Source of the DNA: Massilia agilis
GTDB taxonomy: Bacteria > Pseudomonadota > Gammaproteobacteria > Burkholderiales > Burkholderiaceae_D
Assembly (NCBI RefSeq): GCF_024756255.1
Contig: NZ_JANUHB010000004.1
Location: forward strand, 372,001 to 436,000
DNA: 64,000 nucleotides
Direction: 5' to 3'
Positions 9,471 through 19,162 of the stretch are shown here, piece by piece. Below the pieces are notes generated by a model. The model saw only the letters and a program-made list of their open reading frames with translations, was not told where the DNA came from and did not search any database. The position numbers were made by a program, and so were the translations under genes. Positions within the stretch are counted from its first letter, which is position 1, and every line of letters begins with the position of its first letter.

Positions 9471-9962
9471 ATGGCCAAGAAAGAGCACGTTTCCGAAACG
9501 CCGGCGACCCAGTTCCTGCGCAAGCACCAGGTGGCGTTCACCGAGCACCCCTACGAATACGAAGAGCACGGCGGCACCGCGGTGTCTTCGCGCGAGCTGG
9601 GCGTGCCCGAGCACGACGTCATCAAGACCCTGGTGATGCAGGACGAAGCCGCCAAGCCGCTGATCGTGCTGATGCACGGCGACTGCAAGGTCTCGACCAA
9701 GAACCTGGCACGCGCGATCGGCTGCAAGTCGGTCGAGCCGTGCAAGCCCGAGGTGGCGAACCGGCACACCGGGTTCCTGGTGGGCGGCACCAGCCCGTTC
9801 GGCACGCGCAAGCAGATGCCGGTGTATGTCGAAAAGACGATCCTGGAACTGCCGCGCATCTACATCAACGGCGGGCGGCGCGGCTTTTTGGTGAGCATTG
9901 AACCGTCCGAACTGGTGCGCGTGCTGGCGCCCAAGCAGGTGGAAGTGGCGCTGCCGCAATAA
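9471..9962 (+). CDS. ybaK: Cys-tRNA(Pro)/Cys-tRNA(Cys) deacylase YbaK (EbsC)
   Basis: Trans-editing enzyme that hydrolyses Cys-tRNA(Pro) mischarged by prolyl-tRNA synthetase. 163 residues from ATG 9471, the standard length. Family hallmarks: the strictly conserved lysine of the active site in DCKVSTKNLARAIG, the GGTSPFGTRKQMPV loop and YINGGRRGF near the C-terminus. The frame is open far upstream, but that part is a shadow of the opposite gene. It is followed by a family A palindromic repeat and the convergent MFS gene. Confidence 0.93.
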   Translation: MAKKEHVSETPATQFLRKHQVAFTEHPYEYEEHGGTAVSSRELGVPEHDVIKTLVMQDEAAKPLIVLMHGDCKVSTKNLARAIGCKSVEPCKPEVANRHTGFLVGGTSPFGTRKQMPVYVEKTILELPRIYINGGRRGFLVSIEPSELVRVLAPKQVEVALPQ

Positions 9963-9977
9963 GCGGCCGGAAGCACC

Positions 9978-10062
9978 GTAGGGTGGGCAAGTCTCTTGCT
10001 CACGCGTCCAAACGGTGCATGCACTGGTTGAACGCGTGGGCAGACAAGCTGCCCACCCTACG
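9978..10062. repeat. Dispersed palindromic repeat, family A (complete)
   Basis: Begins CGTAGGGTGGGCA and ends TGCCCACCCTACG, with inner arms CACGCGTCC and GAACGCGTGGG, so it is a nested inverted repeat of two hairpins. It lies between the convergent ybaK and MFS genes and may serve as a two-way terminator. Confidence 0.85.
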
Positions 10063-10072
10063 CGTTCACGCG

Positions 10073-11449
10073 TTACCCTCGCCTCAAGCGCCACAGCGAC
10101 ACGGCAAACCCGCCAGCGGCCGCCACCGCGGCCACCACCAGCGCCCGCAGCGCCCCGCGCGTGCCTTCCAGGTCCAGCAAAATGGTCGCCAGCGCCGCGC
10201 CCAGGGTCATGCCGATCATGCGCGCCATCGTCATCAGGCCGCCGGCCGCGCCGCTGCGCTCCCTGGGCGCGCAGGTCAGCATCAGCCGGTTGTTCGGCGT
10301 CTGGAACAGGCCAAAGCCAATGCCGCACAGCGCCACCCGCCACGCCACGTCCACGTTGGACGCCTGCGCCGGCAGCATGGCCAGCACCACCAGCCCCACG
10401 CTGAACACCGCCAGGCCCGCCGCGCCGACCACGTCCGACCGGTAGCGGTCCGACAGCCTGCCCGACAGCGGCGCCACGCCCACGATCACCAGCGGCCACG
10501 GCGTCATCAGGAGCCCGGTGACCGAAGCGCTGCGCCCCATCTCGGACACCAGCAGGAACGGCATCGCCAGCATCGCCATCGTCTGCGCGGTGTACGAGCA
10601 GGTCGAGGTGCCGGCCGACAGCCGCAGCATCGGGATGCGCATCAGGTCGAGCGGCACCAGCGGCGCCGGCCGCCCGCGCTGGTGCCGGATCAGGAGGACG
10701 CCCGCCACCACGGCGAGCGCGATCTCGAGCGCGGCCAGGCCCATTGCCGTGCGGTCGCCCAGGCTGCCCACGCCGATGATCAGGAGCGCCAGCGCCACCG
10801 CGTTGAGGATGCTGCCGGCCAGGTCGAACGGACGGTGCACGCCGTCCTGGTGCGGCAGCAGGCGCGAGGCCAGTACCACGTCGGCCAGCCCGATCGGCAG
10901 GTTCACCCAGAACAGCCAGCGCCATGACGCCGCCGACAAAATGGCCGCCGCCACCGTCGGCCCCATCGCCGCCGCCAGCCCGACCGTGAGCGCCAGGTAG
11001 CCGACCCCGCGCCCGACCTGTTTGGACGGATACACCGCGCGCAGCAGCGCCGGCACGATGGTGGACACGCACGCGCCGCCCAGGCCCTGCAGCACCCGCG
11101 CCGCGATCAGCAGCGGCAGGCTGGGCGCGGCCGCGCACAGGATCGACGCGCCGGTGAACAGCAGCAGGCCGGCCACGAACACGCGCTTGTAGCCGATCCG
11201 TTCGCCCAGCGCAGCCAGCGGCAGCACGGCCACCGCCATCGCCAGCTGGTAGGCGTTGACCACCCAGACCGCATCGGCGGGCTCCGTGCGCAGGTCGGCG
11301 GCGATCGCCGGCAGCGCCACGTTCGCAATCGAACCGTCCAGCACGCCCATGAAGGTGCCGAGCAGGATAGCAATGCTTGCCCAGCGCAGGCGGCCCGGCG
11401 CCATGCCGCGCTCGTGGTCCGGCATGGCCCCGGCATTCTGTTTGTTCAT
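10073..11449 (-). CDS. MFS transporter, DHA2 (14-helix drug:H+ antiporter) type
   Basis: 458 residues with about 14 predicted membrane helices. The first helix contains [18 protein letters not shown], the DHA2/EmrB-QacA signature (motif D1); the motif A loop is [11 protein letters not shown], and motif C-like glycines occur in [16 protein letters not shown]. Likely exports toxic organic compounds across the inner membrane. ATG 11449 gives the normal N-terminus; the frame stays open 55 codons upstream but without family similarity. No adaptor or regulator gene adjoins. Divergent from plsY across 157 bases. Confidence 0.88.
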   Translation of the reverse strand: MNKQNAGAMPDHERGMAPGRLRWASIAILLGTFMGVLDGSIANVALPAIAADLRTEPADAVWVVNAYQLAMAVAVLPLAALGERIGYKRVFVAGLLLFTGASILCAAAPSLPLLIAARVLQGLGGACVSTIVPALLRAVYPSKQVGRGVGYLALTVGLAAAMGPTVAAAILSAASWRWLFWVNLPIGLADVVLASRLLPHQDGVHRPFDLAGSILNAVALALLIIGVGSLGDRTAMGLAALEIALAVVAGVLLIRHQRGRPAPLVPLDLMRIPMLRLSAGTSTCSYTAQTMAMLAMPFLLVSEMGRSASVTGLLMTPWPLVIVGVAPLSGRLSDRYRSDVVGAAGLAVFSVGLVVLAMLPAQASNVDVAWRVALCGIGFGLFQTPNNRLMLTCAPRERSGAAGGLMTMARMIGMTLGAALATILLDLEGTRGALRALVVAAVAAAGGFAVSLWRLRRG

Positions 11450-11606
11450 TGTTCGCTGCAATATACTGAGGTCCGCCACTGTACACGCTCCCGGCCGGTG
11501 CCGTGTTCCGCGTTGCCGGACCCGGGGCCATGGGCTATCGCCGGGGCGCGCCGATGGTGTATATTCTCGACCGGTTTCCAGCCGACAATACACAACGAAA
11601 GACGCG

Positions 11607-12236
11607 ATGAACACTTTGATCTTTACCGTAGCGGCCTACCTGATCGGCTCGATTTCGTTTGCCGTTGTGATGAGCCGCGCGTTCGGCCTGTCCGACCCGC
11701 GCACCTACGGCTCGAAGAATCCGGGCGCCACTAACGTGCTGCGCAGCGGCAGCAAGAAAGCGGCGATCGCCACCCTGCTGGGCGACTGCGCCAAGGGCTG
11801 GTTCGCGGTGTGGCTGGCGCAATACATCGGCCCGCGCTACGGCATCGAGGACGGCGGCGTGGCGCTGGTGTCGCTGGCCGTGTTCCTGGGCCACCTGTAC
11901 CCGGTGTTCTTCCGCTTTGTCGGCGGCAAGGGCGTGGCGACCGCGCTGGGCGTGCTGCTCGGCCTGAACGTGTGGCTGGGCCTGGCCACGCTGGTGACCT
12001 GGCTGGTGGTGGCCTACGCGTTCCGCTACTCGTCGCTGGCGGCGCTGATCGCCGCGATCTTCGCCCCGTTCTACTACGGACTGCTGTTTGGCGCCGACGA
12101 GAAACTGTTCGCCGTGATCGTGATGAGCATGCTGCTCCTGTTCCGGCACAGCAAGAACATTTCGAACCTGTTGGCCGGCAAGGAGTCGCGCATCGGCAGC
12201 AAGGCCGGGCCGGCTGCGGCGGCCAAGAAGAAGTAA
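11607..12236 (+). CDS. plsY: Glycerol-3-phosphate acyltransferase PlsY
   Basis: Inner-membrane enzyme that moves the acyl group from acyl-phosphate to glycerol-3-phosphate, the first step of phospholipid synthesis. 209 residues with five helices. The three PlsY motifs are visible: GSISFAVV with the following [21 protein letters not shown] (motif 1), the [18 protein letters not shown] glycine-rich loop (motif 2) and the FRHSKNI motif near the C-terminus (motif 3). The Lys/Ala-rich tail is variable in the family. ATG 11607 follows a weak purine stretch (AACGAAAGA). Confidence 0.95.
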   Translation: MNTLIFTVAAYLIGSISFAVVMSRAFGLSDPRTYGSKNPGATNVLRSGSKKAAIATLLGDCAKGWFAVWLAQYIGPRYGIEDGGVALVSLAVFLGHLYPVFFRFVGGKGVATALGVLLGLNVWLGLATLVTWLVVAYAFRYSSLAALIAAIFAPFYYGLLFGADEKLFAVIVMSMLLLFRHSKNISNLLAGKESRIGSKAGPAAAAKKK

Positions 12237-12344
12237 TCGGCAGGCTGCGTCGCCTCAAGCGACGCGCGAGGCGTATGCCGTGCATCTCGTCCAAAGGGGC
12301 TATCATAGCTTGATGTGGATTCTTCAATTGAAAGGACGAGCGGC

Positions 12345-13001
12345 ATGAGCAAACGGATCAGAATCGATTTTGTGTCGGACGTGTCGTGCCCGTGGTGCGC
12401 CATCGGCCTCAAGTCGCTCGAAACGGCGCTCGCGCGCGCAGCCGACGTGGTCAGCGCCGACCTGCACATCCAGCCGTTCGAACTGAATCCCGACATGGGG
12501 CCCGAAGGGCAGGACATCGGCGAACACATCACCCAAAAGTACGGCGCCACGCCGGAGCAGCAGGAACACTCGCGCGAGATGATTCGCCAGCGCGGCGAAA
12601 GCGTCGGCTTCACCTTCGACATGAGCCGCCGCGGGCGCATCTACAACACCTTCGACGCGCACCGCCTGCTGCACTGGGTGGGCGAGGAGTGCGGGCCGGA
12701 CAAGCAGCTCGAGCTGAAGATGGCGCTGTTCGAAGCCTATTTCACCAAGGGCCTGGACCCGAGTTCGCACGATGTGCTGCTGCGCGTGGCCGAGGACGTG
12801 GGGCTGGACAAGGAGCAGGCCGCCAGCGTGCTCGAATCGAACGAGTTCGCGGGCGAAGTGCGCGAGGCCGAGCAGTTCTTCCAGCGCGCCGGCATCCACT
12901 CGGTCCCGGCGATCATCATCGACCAGCACCACCTCATCTCCGGCGGGCAGCCGCCGGAAGTGTTCGAGCGTGCGTTGCGCGAAATCGCCGCGCAGGAGTA
13001 A
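12345..13001 (+). CDS. DsbA family oxidoreductase (FrnE-like thioredoxin-fold protein)
   Basis: 218 residues, cytoplasmic (no signal peptide). The N-terminal strand IRIDFVSDVSCPWC carries a CPWC redox motif, then the all-helical insertion typical of FrnE/HCCA isomerase relatives, and the cis-proline segment SVPAIIIDQ. FrnE-type proteins act as disulfide isomerases or oxidoreductases in stress or polyketide contexts; the substrate here is unknown. ATG 12345 is chosen over 12315 because AAAGGA stands correctly before it. It is followed by a half copy of the family A repeat and a convergent gene. Confidence 0.88.
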   Translation: MSKRIRIDFVSDVSCPWCAIGLKSLETALARAADVVSADLHIQPFELNPDMGPEGQDIGEHITQKYGATPEQQEHSREMIRQRGESVGFTFDMSRRGRIYNTFDAHRLLHWVGEECGPDKQLELKMALFEAYFTKGLDPSSHDVLLRVAEDVGLDKEQAASVLESNEFAGEVREAEQFFQRAGIHSVPAIIIDQHHLISGGQPPEVFERALREIAAQE

Positions 13002-13015
13002 AAGCAAGCGGCATG

Positions 13016-13043
13016 CGTAGGGTGGGCAGATTCTGCCCACGCG
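13016..13043. repeat. Family A repeat, half element
   Basis: CGTAGGGTGGGCA followed directly by TGCCCACGCG forms a single hairpin; the second arm pair of the full element is missing. Located between convergent genes. Confidence 0.75.
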
Positions 13044-13085
13044 GTGATATGCGCCGCGTGAACTCAAGAACCTTACCTGCGGACC

Positions 13086-13931
13086 CTATGCCAGGTCGAG
13101 CACGATCGGCTGGTGATCCGACGCCGAGGTCTCCGACTGCACCTCCACGCTGCTGATGCGCTCGGCCAGGTCGCTGGTCACGAAAAAGAAGTCCAGGCAC
13201 TCGGCCTTTTCCGGCCACGGAAAGCCGTGCAGGCCGACGGTGGGCGCCCGGGCTTGGTGCGGGTGCGTGGCGCGCCACGCGTCCACCAGCGGCAGCGCGC
13301 CCTCGCCGGCGGGGCCGAGCAGTTCCGCGTACTCGTGCGAGTCCTGGATAAAGTTGAAGTCGCCGCAAATGATCGCCGACCCGGGCCTCATCCCCAGCTG
13401 GTAGGGCGCGTCGAGCGACGGATCGGGCTGGAACAGGCGCGCACGCTCGCACGCTTCCCAGTGCAGGTGTTTCAGCTGGCGCGCCTGCGCCATGCGCTGC
13501 GTTTGCGAGTAGTACTCCAGGTGGGTGTTGAGCACGCGTAGCTTGCCGTTGGGCGCTTCCACCACCACTTCCAGCGCGCCGCGCGGCATGCCCGGCCGGC
13601 CGGCGGGATCGGGCGGCCACGGCAGCAGGTGGCGGTGCACCTGCGTGATGCGGTACTTGGACAGGACCATGTTGCCGAAGAGGCGAGGCACGTTGTTGCG
13701 GTAGATCTCGCTCGTAGCCTGGTCGATGCTGTGGTAGCCGCCGAACGCGCCGGCGAGCTGCTTGAACTGGTTCGCGGACGCGCTGCCTTCCAGTTCGGGG
13801 TGATTCGCCGCGACTTCCTGCAGACACATCACATCCGGATTGAGCTTGCGCAGCACGTCGATGATGGCGTGGATGCGGATGCGCCCGTCCTTTCCACAGC
13901 CCCAATGGATGTTCCAACTGACCACGCGCAT
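13086..13931 (-). CDS. Endonuclease/exonuclease/phosphatase (EEP) family hydrolase
   Basis: 281 residues. EEP-fold motifs in order: VVSWNIHWG at the N-terminus, the metal-ligand glutamate in MCLQEVA, LNTHLEYYS, the catalytic CGDFNF, and the terminal SASDHQPIV. Cytoplasmic by sequence. The start at 13931 (MRVVSWN) is preferred to 13949 because GGAGG sits 8 bases before it. Substrate unknown; the sequence is closer to the sphingomyelinase/DNase-like branch than to exonuclease III, but this is only an impression. Confidence 0.86.
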   Translation of the reverse strand: MRVVSWNIHWGCGKDGRIRIHAIIDVLRKLNPDVMCLQEVAANHPELEGSASANQFKQLAGAFGGYHSIDQATSEIYRNNVPRLFGNMVLSKYRITQVHRHLLPWPPDPAGRPGMPRGALEVVVEAPNGKLRVLNTHLEYYSQTQRMAQARQLKHLHWEACERARLFQPDPSLDAPYQLGMRPGSAIICGDFNFIQDSHEYAELLGPAGEGALPLVDAWRATHPHQARAPTVGLHGFPWPEKAECLDFFFVTSDLAERISSVEVQSETSASDHQPIVLDLA

Positions 13932-14029
13932 ACATCGGTCCTCCGACAACTCGACCGCCTGAGTTTGCCATTCTTTGGCGGAAGACGGTCACACGGTAGG
14001 ATCGTTGCCGGCGCGGCAAGTTCAACCGG

Positions 14030-15058
14030 TCAGGCGGCCTCGAGCTCTTCGAGCGGCCAGCGCGGCCGCACGTTGAACGAATAGTCGTGCTGGGCGGCGG
14101 AGGGATTGGCTTTCAGGCGCAGCGCGCCGGCAAAGGCGATCATGGCGCCGTTGTCGGTGCAAAATTCCAGCTCGGGGTAATAGACGCGGAACTTCTTCTT
14201 GTCCGCCGCCGCGTTGAGCGAGGCGCGCAGCTGCGCGTTGGCGCCCACGCCGCCCGCGATCACGAGGCGCTTGAGGCCCGTGTGGCGCAATGCGCTGACG
14301 CATTTGGCGGTGAGCACATCCACGATCGCATCGACGAAGGCGCGCGCGATGTTGGCCTTGTCCTGCTCGCAGATGTTGGCCGGGTGGTTCTTCACCTGGG
14401 TGAGCACCGCGGTCTTCAGGCCGGAGAAGCTGAAGTTGAAGTCCTTCGAGTGCAGCATCGGGCGTGGCAGCGTGTAGGCGGCAGGGTCGCCGAATTCGGC
14501 CAGGCGCGAGATCGCCGGGCCGCCGGGATAGCCCAGGCCCAGCAGCTTGGCCGACTTGTCGAATGCCTCGCCGGCTGCGTCGTCGAGCGTTTCGCCCAGC
14601 AGCGTGTAGCGGCCCACGCCGTCCACGCGCATCAGCTGCGTGTGGCCGCCGGAGACGAGCAGGGCGATGAACGGGAACTGCGGCGGGTCGGAGGCCAGTA
14701 GCGGCGAGAGCAGGTGGCCTTCGAGGTGGTGCACGCCGAGCACCGGCTTGTTTAGCGCGAGCGCCAGGCTGCACGCGACCGACGAGCCGACCAGGAGCGC
14801 GCCGGCCAGGCCCGGCCCCTGCGTGTAGGCGATGGCGTCGATGTCGGACTTGGCGACCTTGCCGCGTTCCAGCACCTGGGCCAGGAGCGGCAGCGCGCGC
14901 CGGATGTGGTCGCGCGAGGCCAGTTCGGGCACCACGCCGCCGTACTCCTCGTGCATCGCCACCTGCGAGTGCAGCGCGTGGGACAGCAGGCCGCGCTCGG
15001 TGTCGTACAGAGCCAGGCCGGTTTCATCGCAGGAGGATTCGACGCCGAGAACGATCAT
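14030..15058 (-). CDS. tsaD: tRNA N6-adenosine threonylcarbamoyltransferase TsaD
   Basis: Transfers the threonylcarbamoyl group to A37 of ANN-decoding tRNAs, with TsaB and TsaE. 342 residues, standard length. The start [14 protein letters not shown] is the classic TsaD beginning; the metal-binding HHLEGH (His111, His115) and the ATP-site [20 protein letters not shown] and IAGGVGAN motifs are all present. The frame remains open upstream of 15058 without similarity. The next gene upstream, aroG, is co-oriented but a family B palindrome separates them. rpsU lies about 4 kb away rather than next door as in enterics. Confidence 0.96.
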   Translation of the reverse strand: MIVLGVESSCDETGLALYDTERGLLSHALHSQVAMHEEYGGVVPELASRDHIRRALPLLAQVLERGKVAKSDIDAIAYTQGPGLAGALLVGSSVACSLALALNKPVLGVHHLEGHLLSPLLASDPPQFPFIALLVSGGHTQLMRVDGVGRYTLLGETLDDAAGEAFDKSAKLLGLGYPGGPAISRLAEFGDPAAYTLPRPMLHSKDFNFSFSGLKTAVLTQVKNHPANICEQDKANIARAFVDAIVDVLTAKCVSALRHTGLKRLVIAGGVGANAQLRASLNAAADKKKFRVYYPELEFCTDNGAMIAFAGALRLKANPSAAQHDYSFNVRPRWPLEELEAA

Positions 15059-15132
15059 GGGGAAAGGGGCAGTGGAAAAGCTGAATCCGTCATTGTAAAG
15101 CAGCGGGGGCGGTGGCGCATGCGTACAAACGA

Positions 15133-15225
15133 CGTCGTCCCGGCGAACGCCGGGACCCATAGACCGCCACCGAGGCCGCAAAGCCTGCAAGCTCAGCATG
15201 GGTCCCGGCCTTCGCCGGGACGACG
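15133..15225. repeat. Dispersed palindromic repeat, family B
   Basis: Left arm CGTCGTCCCGG...GGGACCCATA and right arm CATGGGTCCCGG...CGGGACGACG enclose about 40 bases. It is nearly the same design as the copy at 48028. Lies between co-oriented aroG and tsaD. Confidence 0.85.
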
Positions 15226-15231
15226 GGCGGA

Positions 15232-16293
15232 TTACGGCCGCTGCAACAGGCCCGCGTGCGCAGCCAGCAGCATCTCTTCCGTCTCTTCCCAGCCGATGCA
15301 GCCATCGGTGACCGAGCAGCCGTACTTGAGCTGCGCCAGGTCGGCCGGAATCGGCTGGTTGCCGCCGACGATGTTCGATTCGATCATCACGCCCACCAGC
15401 GACTTGTTGCCGTGCCTGATTTGCTGCACCACGTCCGACATCACCAGCGGCTGCAGCTCCGGCTTCTTGTAGCTGTTGGCGTGCGAGCAATCGACGACCA
15501 GGTTGGCCGGCAGCCCGGCCTTTTTCAGCGCCTGCTCGGCAATCGCGACCGACACCGAGTCATAGTTCGGCCGTCCGCCGCCGCCGCGCAGCACCACGTG
15601 GCCGTAGGCGTTGCCGGTGGTGCGCACGATCGACACCGTGCCCTGTTCGCTGATGCCCAGGAACGAGTGCGGCCTGGACGAGGACAGCACCGCGTTGACC
15701 GCGATGTCCACGTCGCCATCGGTGCCGTTCTTGAAGCCGACCGGCGTGGACAGGCCCGACGCCATTTCGCGGTGGGTCTGCGATTCGGTGGTGCGGGCGC
15801 CGATCGCGGTCCACGAGAGCAGGTCGCCCAGGTACTGCGGCGTGATCGGGTCCAGCGCCTCGGTGGCGGTCGGCAGGCCCAGCTCGCATACGTCGAGCAG
15901 GAACTGGCGCGCCTTCTCCATGCCAACGTCCACGCGGAACGAATCGTCCATGAACGGATCGTTGACGTAGCCTTTCCAGCCGGTGGTGGTGCGCGGCTTT
16001 TCAAAATACACGCGCATCACCAGCACCATGGTGCCTGCGACCTTGGCCTGCAGCTTCTTCAGGCGGCGCGCGTAATCCAGGCCGGCCTCGGGATCGTGGA
16101 TCGAGCAGGGGCCCACGACGGCGAACAGGCGCTTGTCCTGGCGGTCGAGGATGGACCGCAGGGTCTCGCGTCCTTCGGTCACGGTGGCGTGCGCGGTAGC
16201 GGTCAGGGGAAGCTTGGCATGCAGTTCGTCCGGCGTGGGCATCAGGGCGAACGAGGTAACGTTGGTATTTTCGAGATCTGGCGTAGTTGTCAT
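15232..16293 (-). CDS. aroG: 3-deoxy-7-phosphoheptulonate (DAHP) synthase, class I
   Basis: First step of the shikimate pathway: phosphoenolpyruvate plus erythrose-4-phosphate gives DAHP. 353 residues, the size of the AroG/F/H family. Motifs: [23 protein letters not shown], the PEP-binding [32 protein letters not shown], the metal ligands in [11 protein letters not shown], and the end [12 protein letters not shown]. The N-terminal extension carries the regulatory region, so feedback control by an aromatic amino acid is expected, but which one cannot be read. Divergent from ybiB across about 107 bases. Confidence 0.95.
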   Translation of the reverse strand: MTTTPDLENTNVTSFALMPTPDELHAKLPLTATAHATVTEGRETLRSILDRQDKRLFAVVGPCSIHDPEAGLDYARRLKKLQAKVAGTMVLVMRVYFEKPRTTTGWKGYVNDPFMDDSFRVDVGMEKARQFLLDVCELGLPTATEALDPITPQYLGDLLSWTAIGARTTESQTHREMASGLSTPVGFKNGTDGDVDIAVNAVLSSSRPHSFLGISEQGTVSIVRTTGNAYGHVVLRGGGGRPNYDSVSVAIAEQALKKAGLPANLVVDCSHANSYKKPELQPLVMSDVVQQIRHGNKSLVGVMIESNIVGGNQPIPADLAQLKYGCSVTDGCIGWEETEEMLLAAHAGLLQRP

Positions 16294-16400
16294 CTTGCTG
16301 CGGCGGTTTTGCTTCGGGTAACACTCACTATAGCCCGATTTTGCGTGCAGTGCAGCATTTTGCCCAAAACGGCCCGGCCCTGACGGTGTAAGCTGTGGTT

Positions 16401-17363
16401 ATGCAGAACGATCAACACCCATTTCATACCGCACACTTCATCAAGGAAATCGGCCGTGGGCAAAAGGGCGCTCGCTCCATTTCCCGCGACGATGCCCGTG
16501 CACTATATGCCGCAATGCTCGACCGCAGGGTCCCCGACCTTGAGCTGGGCGCGTTGCTGCTGGCAATGCGCATCAAGGGCGAATCGGCCGACGAGCTTGC
16601 CGGCTTCCTCGAAGCGGCCCACCAGTCGTTCGAGCGCCTGCCGCTGCCGCGCGCCCATGCTGCCCCGGTGGTGGTGCCCAGCTACAACGGCTCGCGCAAG
16701 CTGCCGAACCTGACGCCGCTCCTGGCCGGCCTGGTCGCGCGCGAGGGCGTGCCGGTGTTGGTGCATGGCGTCATGCGCGACCCGGGGCGCGTCACCACCG
16801 CCGAGATCTTCGAGGCGCTGGGCTGGACGCTGGCCACCTCGCACGATGCCGCGACGGCCGCGCTGGCGCAAGGCCAGCCGTGCTTCATGCCAATCGAGGC
16901 GCTGGCCCCGCAGATGGCCAACCTGTTGTCGCTGCGCTCGGCGCTGGGCGTGCGCAATTCGACCCATACGCTGGTCAAGATATTGCAGCCCTTCGATGGG
17001 CCGGCCCTGCGGCTGGTCTCCTACACGCATCCGGAGTACCTGGAACTGCTCGCGCACTATTTCACGACGGCGGCGCCGGCCGGGGAGGGCGATGCCTTCC
17101 TGATGCGCGGCACCGAGGGCGAGACGGTCGCCAACCCGCACCGTGCGCACCAGATCGACTGGTTCCATGACGGCGTGCGCACGCTGCTGGCCGAGCGCGA
17201 TCCGCCGACCGACGAGCTGGCGGCGCTGCCGGAAGGACGCGATGCCCAAGCCACCGCGCGCTGGATCAGCGAGGTGCTGCAGGGGCGCCAGCCGGTGCCC
17301 GAGCCGATTGCCGCCCAGGTCGAACACTGCGTGCGTGTGGCGCGCGCCTTGCCCGCTGCCTGA
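16401..17363 (+). CDS. ybiB: DNA-binding protein YbiB (TrpD2 family, glycosyltransferase family 3 fold)
   Basis: 320 residues. Homologous to anthranilate phosphoribosyltransferase in fold, but of the TrpD2/YbiB branch, which in E. coli is reported to bind nucleic acid and be part of the SOS-linked dinG operon. Signatures: HFIKEIGRGQKGARSISRDDAR at the start, DLELGALLLAMRIKGES, VVPSYNGSRKLPNLTPLLA, GVRNSTHTLVKIL and MRGTEGETVANPHR. ATG 16401 chosen; a GTG at 16395 is possible. The TrpD glycine loop for PRPP is altered, so it is not expected to make tryptophan. Confidence 0.88.
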   Translation: MQNDQHPFHTAHFIKEIGRGQKGARSISRDDARALYAAMLDRRVPDLELGALLLAMRIKGESADELAGFLEAAHQSFERLPLPRAHAAPVVVPSYNGSRKLPNLTPLLAGLVAREGVPVLVHGVMRDPGRVTTAEIFEALGWTLATSHDAATAALAQGQPCFMPIEALAPQMANLLSLRSALGVRNSTHTLVKILQPFDGPALRLVSYTHPEYLELLAHYFTTAAPAGEGDAFLMRGTEGETVANPHRAHQIDWFHDGVRTLLAERDPPTDELAALPEGRDAQATARWISEVLQGRQPVPEPIAAQVEHCVRVARALPAA

Positions 17364-17400
17364 GCCTGGCGGTTACAATCGCAGGTTTTCCCGCGTGAGT

Positions 17401-17480
17401 TGGACGCGTGGGCAAGGAACTTGCCCACCCTACGCACGACGCCTCGTAGGGTGGGCAGCTGTGCTGCCCACGCGTCCAAC
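17401..17480. repeat. Family A repeat, two back-to-back hairpins in inverted order
   Basis: TGGACGCGTGGGCA...TTGCCCACCCTACG is followed by CGTAGGGTGGGCA...TGCCCACGCGTCCA. Compared with other copies the two hairpins are swapped, with the GTAGGG ends in the middle. Between tandem genes ybiB and the flavoprotein. Confidence 0.8.
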
Positions 17481-17497
17481 GAAATTCAAAACAGCCG

Positions 17498-18709
17498 ATG
17501 AGTAAACAATATGACGTGGCAGTAATTGGCGCAGGCGCAGCCGGCATGATGTGCGCGGCCGTCGCTGGCCAACGCGGCAAGAGCGTCGTGCTGCTCGACC
17601 ACGCCACGCGCCTGGCCGAAAAAATCCGCATCTCCGGTGGCGGCCGCTGCAACTTCACCAACATCAACGCCGGCCCGCAGAACTTCCTCTCCGAGAACCC
17701 GCACTTCTGCAAGAGCGCCCTGTCGCGCTACACGCCACAGGATTTCCTCGGCCTCATCAAGAAGCACCGCATCGCCTGGCACGAAAAGCACCGTGGCCAG
17801 CTGTTTTGCGACGACTCGTCCGAACAAATCATCCAGATGCTGCGCGCCGAATGCATCGCCGGCGACGTGAGCTGGCGCATGCCGTGCAAGATCGCGTCGT
17901 TGCGCAAGGAAGGCGAGCACTTTGTGATCGCGACCGACGGCGGCGACGTCCTTGCGCGCAATGTCGTCGCCGCCACCGGCGGCTTGTCGATTCCCAAGAT
18001 CGGCGCAACCGACCTCGGCTATCGCATCGCGAAGCAATTCGACCTCAAAATCGTCGAGCCCCGGCCCGGCCTGGTACCGCTGACCTTCGACGGGCCCAGC
18101 TGGCAACCGTTCACGCCGCTGGCCGGCATCTCGCTCGAGGTGGATGTCTCGACCGGCGCGGGCAAAGGCAAGGGCGCCAAACGCGGCTATTTCCGCGAAG
18201 ACCTGTTGTTCACGCACCGTGGCCTGTCCGGGCCCGCGATCCTGCAAATCTCGAGCTATTGGACGCCCGGCACGCCGATCATGCTCGACCTGCTGCCCGA
18301 AATGGACGTGGCCGAGGAACTGATCGCCTCCAAAACCACGCACAAGAAACAGCTCGGCAACATACTGGCCCAGTGGATGCCATCGCGCCTGGCCGATGGG
18401 CTGCTGGTTGCCAACGGCTTTGCGCCGGATGCGCGCCTGCCCGACATGGCCGACGCCAAGCTGCGCAAGCTGGGCGATGCGATCAACCGCTGGGCCATCG
18501 TGCCCACCGGCACCGAAGGCTACAAGAAGGCCGAAGTGACGCTGGGCGGCGTGGATACGCGCGAGCTGTCGCAGCAGTCGATGATGGCCAACAAGGTGCC
18601 GGGGCTGTATTTCATCGGCGAGACCGTGGATGTGACCGGCTGGCTGGGCGGCTACAACTTCCAGTGGGCATGGGCGTCCGGCCATGCCGCCGGCACCAGC
18701 ATCGAGTAA
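17498..18709 (+). CDS. NAD(P)/FAD-dependent oxidoreductase, HI0933/YhiN family
   Basis: 403 residues. N-terminal Rossmann dinucleotide-binding motif VIGAGAAGMMCA, then the family hallmark RISGGGRCNFTN, and VVAATGGLSIPKIGATDLGY. The C-terminal FAD segment GLYFIGETVDVTGWLGGYNFQWAWASG is typical. The family (YhiN, HI0933) is widespread, soluble and of unsettled function; BaiN-type bile acid reductases are distant relatives. No operon partner is evident: a repeat separates it from ybiB and the rpsU promoter lies downstream. Confidence 0.9.
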   Translation: MSKQYDVAVIGAGAAGMMCAAVAGQRGKSVVLLDHATRLAEKIRISGGGRCNFTNINAGPQNFLSENPHFCKSALSRYTPQDFLGLIKKHRIAWHEKHRGQLFCDDSSEQIIQMLRAECIAGDVSWRMPCKIASLRKEGEHFVIATDGGDVLARNVVAATGGLSIPKIGATDLGYRIAKQFDLKIVEPRPGLVPLTFDGPSWQPFTPLAGISLEVDVSTGAGKGKGAKRGYFREDLLFTHRGLSGPAILQISSYWTPGTPIMLDLLPEMDVAEELIASKTTHKKQLGNILAQWMPSRLADGLLVANGFAPDARLPDMADAKLRKLGDAINRWAIVPTGTEGYKKAEVTLGGVDTRELSQQSMMANKVPGLYFIGETVDVTGWLGGYNFQWAWASGHAAGTSIE

Positions 18710-18772
18710 GAACGCGTCTGTGGCTATTCCGGCACAGTCATCGAAACACTTCCACTGCTGACAAAATGCTGC

Positions 18773-18778
18773 TAGAAT
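18773..18778 (+). promoter_or_regulatory. Extended -10 promoter of rpsU
   Basis: TAGAAT preceded by TGC, an extended -10 arrangement; the -35 region 17 bases upstream (TTCCAC) is weak. Predicted transcription start about 18785, giving a leader of about 30 bases. Inference from sequence only. Confidence 0.5.
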
Positions 18779-18814
18779 CTCGTTCTTCCCTAAATCTAAC
18801 GGTTTGATTTTTAC

Positions 18815-19027
18815 ATGACCACTATCCGCCTTAAAGAAAACGAGCCGTTCGAAGTCGCTATGCGTCGCTTCAAGCGCACTATCGAAAAGACCGGTCTGTT
18901 GACGGAGCTGCGTGCGCGCGAGTTCTACGAAAAGCCGACTGCAGAGCGCAAGCGCAAGCTGGCCGCTGCCGTGAAGCGCCACTACAAGCGCATCCGCAGC
19001 CAGCAGCTGCCGAAGAAGCTGTACTGA
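18815..19027 (+). CDS. rpsU: 30S ribosomal protein S21
   Basis: 70 residues, basic, ending [13 protein letters not shown], with the invariant N-terminal [17 protein letters not shown] segment. Small-subunit protein involved in initiation. First gene of the macromolecular synthesis locus (rpsU, yqeY, dnaG, rpoD). A rho-independent hairpin follows, so most transcripts should end after rpsU, in keeping with its much higher demand than primase or sigma. Confidence 0.98.
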   Translation: MTTIRLKENEPFEVAMRRFKRTIEKTGLLTELRAREFYEKPTAERKRKLAAAVKRHYKRIRSQQLPKKLY

Positions 19028-19097
19028 TTCCAGACTGATCGCGTGCTCCCGTGACGGCGTTGTGCCAGTCGCGGCAAGGCGCTGCTGAGTAGTCGTG

Positions 19098-19131
19098 AAA
19101 CCCGCTCCGGTTGTTGCCGCAGCGGGTTTTG
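19098..19131 (+). terminator. Rho-independent terminator/attenuator after rpsU
   Basis: Stem AAACCCGCT (19098-19106) pairs with AGCGGGTTT (19121-19129), loop of 14, then a short T run. Placed between rpsU and yqeY, it can reduce read-through into the downstream genes. Confidence 0.75.
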
Positions 19132-19162
19132 TCACTTTCATTTTCGCATCCACGAGGACCCC